NCBI GenBank assembly: GCA_937897125.1 | Contig: CALCPL010000036.1 | Coordinates: 1-18,786, forward strand | Source: an uncultured Candidatus Pelagibacter sp. | GTDB lineage: Bacteria > Pseudomonadota > Alphaproteobacteria > Pelagibacterales > Pelagibacteraceae | DNA: 18,786 nt | Reading direction: 5' to 3' | Part shown: in pieces, positions 17,152 through 18,786 of the stretch | Layout of the letters: every line of letters starts with the position of its first letter | Numbering within the stretch: position 1 is the first letter of the stretch | Notes under the pieces: generated by a model | What the model saw: only the letters and a program-made list of their open reading frames with translations | What the model was told of the DNA's origin: nothing | Database searches by the model: none | Position numbers and translations under genes: made by a program

Positions 17152-17229
17152 ATGAATTTAAACAATAAAATCTTAGTTGCACTTTTCATTATAGCTGTTT
17201 CATTTGTTATTTATTCTAGTTATCACTAA
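17152..17229 (+). CDS. Possible 25-residue single-span membrane peptide
   Basis: An ATG at 17152 opens a 25-codon frame ending in TAA at 17227-17229, seven bases before the DUF502 start. The peptide begins MNLNNK and continues with an unbroken hydrophobic stretch ILVALFIIAVSFVIY (residues 7-21), then SSYH. This is the composition of a small membrane peptide: polar start with one Lys, one helix-length hydrophobic run, and a polar end. There is no clear Shine-Dalgarno site; the bases before it are TATATACTTTT. It could be a real small protein, a translated leader for DUF502, or a chance ORF in AT-rich DNA, which often encodes hydrophobic runs. I do not recognise it. Confidence 0.35.
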   Translation: MNLNNKILVALFIIAVSFVIYSSYH

Positions 17230-17236
17230 ATTATCT

Positions 17237-17851
17237 ATGCCCATTAAGAAAAAAAAATCATTAACTCTAAAATTAAGAAACTATTTTTTTACAGGTGTAA
17301 TTGTTTTAATACCAATTGGGTTTACACTTTATTTAAGCAAATTCTTAATCAATTTTTCAACGAAATTAGTACCATCAGGATTAAATCCTAATACTTATCT
17401 TCCATATGCAATTCCAGGTATTGAAATAATTTTAACAATTATTTTTATTACAGTTGTTGGTGGCCTTTCTTTAACTTTTATAGGTAAAAAATTTTTACAA
17501 ATAATTGATGATTTATTTAAAAGAATGCCGATACTAAGAACTATTTACTCTGCGATTGGACAAATGACAGATTCTTTTAGAGAGCAAGAGGGTAATAAAA
17601 AAAGCGTAGTGCTAGTTGAGTATCCAAGAAAAGGATCGTGGGCTGTAGGTTTCGCTACCAAAGAAAATACAGGTGAAATTAAAGCTAAAACAAATATTAA
17701 CTTGGTTAATGTTTTTGTTCCAACAACGCCCAACCCAACAAGTGGCTTTTTGCTAATGATACCAAAAGAAGATTTGATTTATTTAGATATGACATTTGAA
17801 GAAGCGTCAAAATTTATAGTTTCAGCGGGAACCTCTAAGCCAAAAAGCTAA
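17237..17851 (+). CDS. DUF502 family membrane protein
   Basis: The 204-residue protein belongs to DUF502, a widespread bacterial membrane family of unknown biochemical role. It has two hydrophobic segments, about residues 14-37 (FFTGVIVLIPIGFTLYL) and 56-80 (IPGIEIILTIIFITVVGGL). Between and after them come the conserved RMPILRTIYSAIGQMTDSF and a soluble C-terminal part with FVPTTPNPTSGFLLMIP, the most diagnostic family motif, then DMTFEEASKFIVSAG. I chose the ATG at 17237 (MPIKKKK), which gives the usual short basic N-terminus, over an in-frame TTG at 17204 lying inside the possible small ORF. Its TAA overlaps the stop of convergent recG by four bases (CTAA). DUF502 next to recG is a pairing I recall from alphaproteobacteria. 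Confidence 0.92.
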   Translation: MPIKKKKSLTLKLRNYFFTGVIVLIPIGFTLYLSKFLINFSTKLVPSGLNPNTYLPYAIPGIEIILTIIFITVVGGLSLTFIGKKFLQIIDDLFKRMPILRTIYSAIGQMTDSFREQEGNKKSVVLVEYPRKGSWAVGFATKENTGEIKAKTNINLVNVFVPTTPNPTSGFLLMIPKEDLIYLDMTFEEASKFIVSAGTSKPKS

Positions 17852-18752
17852 ACCATATCATTAATTATATCTGCTTGATCGTATAACTTGAGTAACGCTT
17901 TATATTTTTTAATATCAATATTTTCTAATTCTATTTTTTTAATTTGTTTTTCTGCCATTAAAAATAAATCTTCGTTTTGAATTGGGTCAGCTAATTTAAA
18001 ATTTTTAACACCACTTTGTTTAAAACCAAGTAAATCACCAAAACCTCTTAACTTCATATCTTCTTCAGAGATTTCGAAACCATCATTAGAGTTTTTTAGA
18101 ATATTAATTCTTTTTTTTGCATTAACACTTAAATTAGACTTAAACATCAATATGCAACTCGCTTGTTTTGTGCCACGTCCAACCCTTCCTCTTAACTGAT
18201 GTAACTGTGATAAACCAAATTTATTAGCATTTTCTATTATGATTACATTGGCATTAGGAAAATCAATACCAACTTCTATAATTGTTGTTGAAACTAAAAT
18301 TGAATATTTTTTATTTAAAAATTTATTCAATATTTCTTCTTTTTCTTCATTGTCAATTTTTCCATGGAGTAATGCAACGTTATTTGGAAAAATTTCATTA
18401 AGAAATTTGTATTTAGTAACTGAAGATTGATGATCTAATTTTTTTGATTCCTCTATTAATGGACATACCCAAAAAACTTGGTTTCCTTCTTTAATTTCCT
18501 TTTTAACAAAATTAATAACATCATCTATTTTACTTTCTAATTTACTGTAAGTTTTAACCTCTTTTCTATTACTTGGTTTTTCTCTAATAATAGAAACATC
18601 CATATCACCATAAACTGACATGGTTAGAGTTCTTGGAATTGGTGTTGCTGACATTAAAAGAACATCACAATTATCACCACCTTTATCTGATAAAAGCTTT
18701 CTTTGCCTAACTCCAAATTTATGCTGCTCATCAATTATAATATAACCAAGGT
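17848..18752 (-). CDS. recG: ATP-dependent DNA helicase RecG, C-terminal part (truncated by contig end)
   Basis: RecG remodels stalled replication forks and Holliday junctions. Only the last 300 residues are present. Reading inwards from the contig end, the sequence starts LGYIIIDEQHKFGVRQRK, with the helicase motif II DEQH characteristic of RecG, then motif III MSATPIPRTLTM. Later motifs include VSTTIIEVGIDFPNA and motif VI QLHQLRGRVGRG. The C-terminal domain contains EISEEDMKLRGFGDLLGFKQSG, a RecG signature. The Met at 18654 is internal, so the gene runs past the window. Bases beyond 18752 are sequencing adapter, and the N-terminal wedge domain and helicase motif I are missing. The TAG stop overlaps the DUF502 stop. 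Confidence 0.95.
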
Positions 18753-18785
18753 CTGTCTCTTATACACATCTGACGCTGCCGACGA
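18753..18785 (-). other. Untrimmed Illumina Nextera (Tn5) read-1 adapter
   Basis: Bases 18753-18771, CTGTCTCTTATACACATCT, are the exact reverse complement of the 19-base Tn5 mosaic end. Bases 18772-18785, GACGCTGCCGACGA, are the exact reverse complement of the Nextera read-1 tail. Together they are the full 33-base adapter without a mismatch. The single A at 18786 would be the first index base. The recG reading frame matches its family up to 18750 and not beyond. This is library DNA, not organismal sequence and not an insertion element. Confidence 0.98.
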
Positions 18786-18786
18786 A

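Noticed and set aside
18753..18771. Tn5/IS50 mosaic end, as if a transposon had inserted in recG
   Set aside because: The 19-base end is followed by the synthetic Nextera tail, which does not occur in natural IS50, and no transposase or target duplication is present. It is library adapter.

Overview
The window is about 18.8 kb of very AT-rich, densely packed bacterial DNA. Proteins match alphaproteobacterial forms, for example the cyclophilin with its long middle insertion, UvrA with a CPxS first zinc knuckle, and the order scpA-scpB-tatABC-serS and gyrA-coaD-ppi-tgt. The low GC, Lys/Ile/Asn-rich proteins, abutting or overlapping genes and intergenic gaps of at most about 200 bases point to a streamlined marine alphaproteobacterium, most likely SAR11 (Pelagibacterales). 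That assignment is inference; no rRNA is present to confirm it.

Layout, left to right. (1) Bases 2-7208, all on the plus strand: the 3' part of nagZ (peptidoglycan recycling), scpA-scpB (condensin partners), tatA-tatB-tatC (export of folded proteins), serS, then yajC-secD-secF (Sec accessory complex). Most junctions overlap or are nearly abutting. (2) Bases 7211-10711, minus strand: a small multi-spanning membrane protein resembling the N-terminal half of PuuD urate hydroxylase, and full-length uvrA. (3) Bases 10712-10800: an 89-base divergent promoter region holding a small palindrome. (4) Bases 10801-15988, plus strand: ssb, gyrA, coaD, a cyclophilin with a signal peptide, and tgt. (5) A 200-base gene-free stretch followed by tRNA-Lys(UUU). 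(6) On the minus strand, an M48 metalloprotease lipoprotein with a twin-arginine signal. (7) On the plus strand, a possible 25-residue membrane peptide and a DUF502 membrane protein. (8) Convergent with it, the C-terminal part of recG, cut by the end of the contig.

The last 34 bases are not genomic. Bases 18753-18785 are an exact copy of the Illumina Nextera (Tn5) read-1 adapter, so true sequence ends at 18752, inside recG.

The gene content is core housekeeping: chromosome maintenance (ScpAB, GyrA, SSB, UvrA, RecG), protein export and folding (Tat, Sec, cyclophilin, M48 protease), translation and tRNA modification (SerS, tRNA-Lys, Tgt) and CoA synthesis (CoaD). I found no CRISPR array, mobile element, phage gene, toxin-antitoxin pair or defence island, and no new multi-gene system. 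The points that merit a second look are smaller: a Tgt that has lost two of its four zinc ligands, a cyclophilin that may be made in secreted and cytoplasmic forms from two start codons, a possible tiny membrane peptide gene, a Tat-type signal on the M48 lipoprotein, and the adapter contamination.
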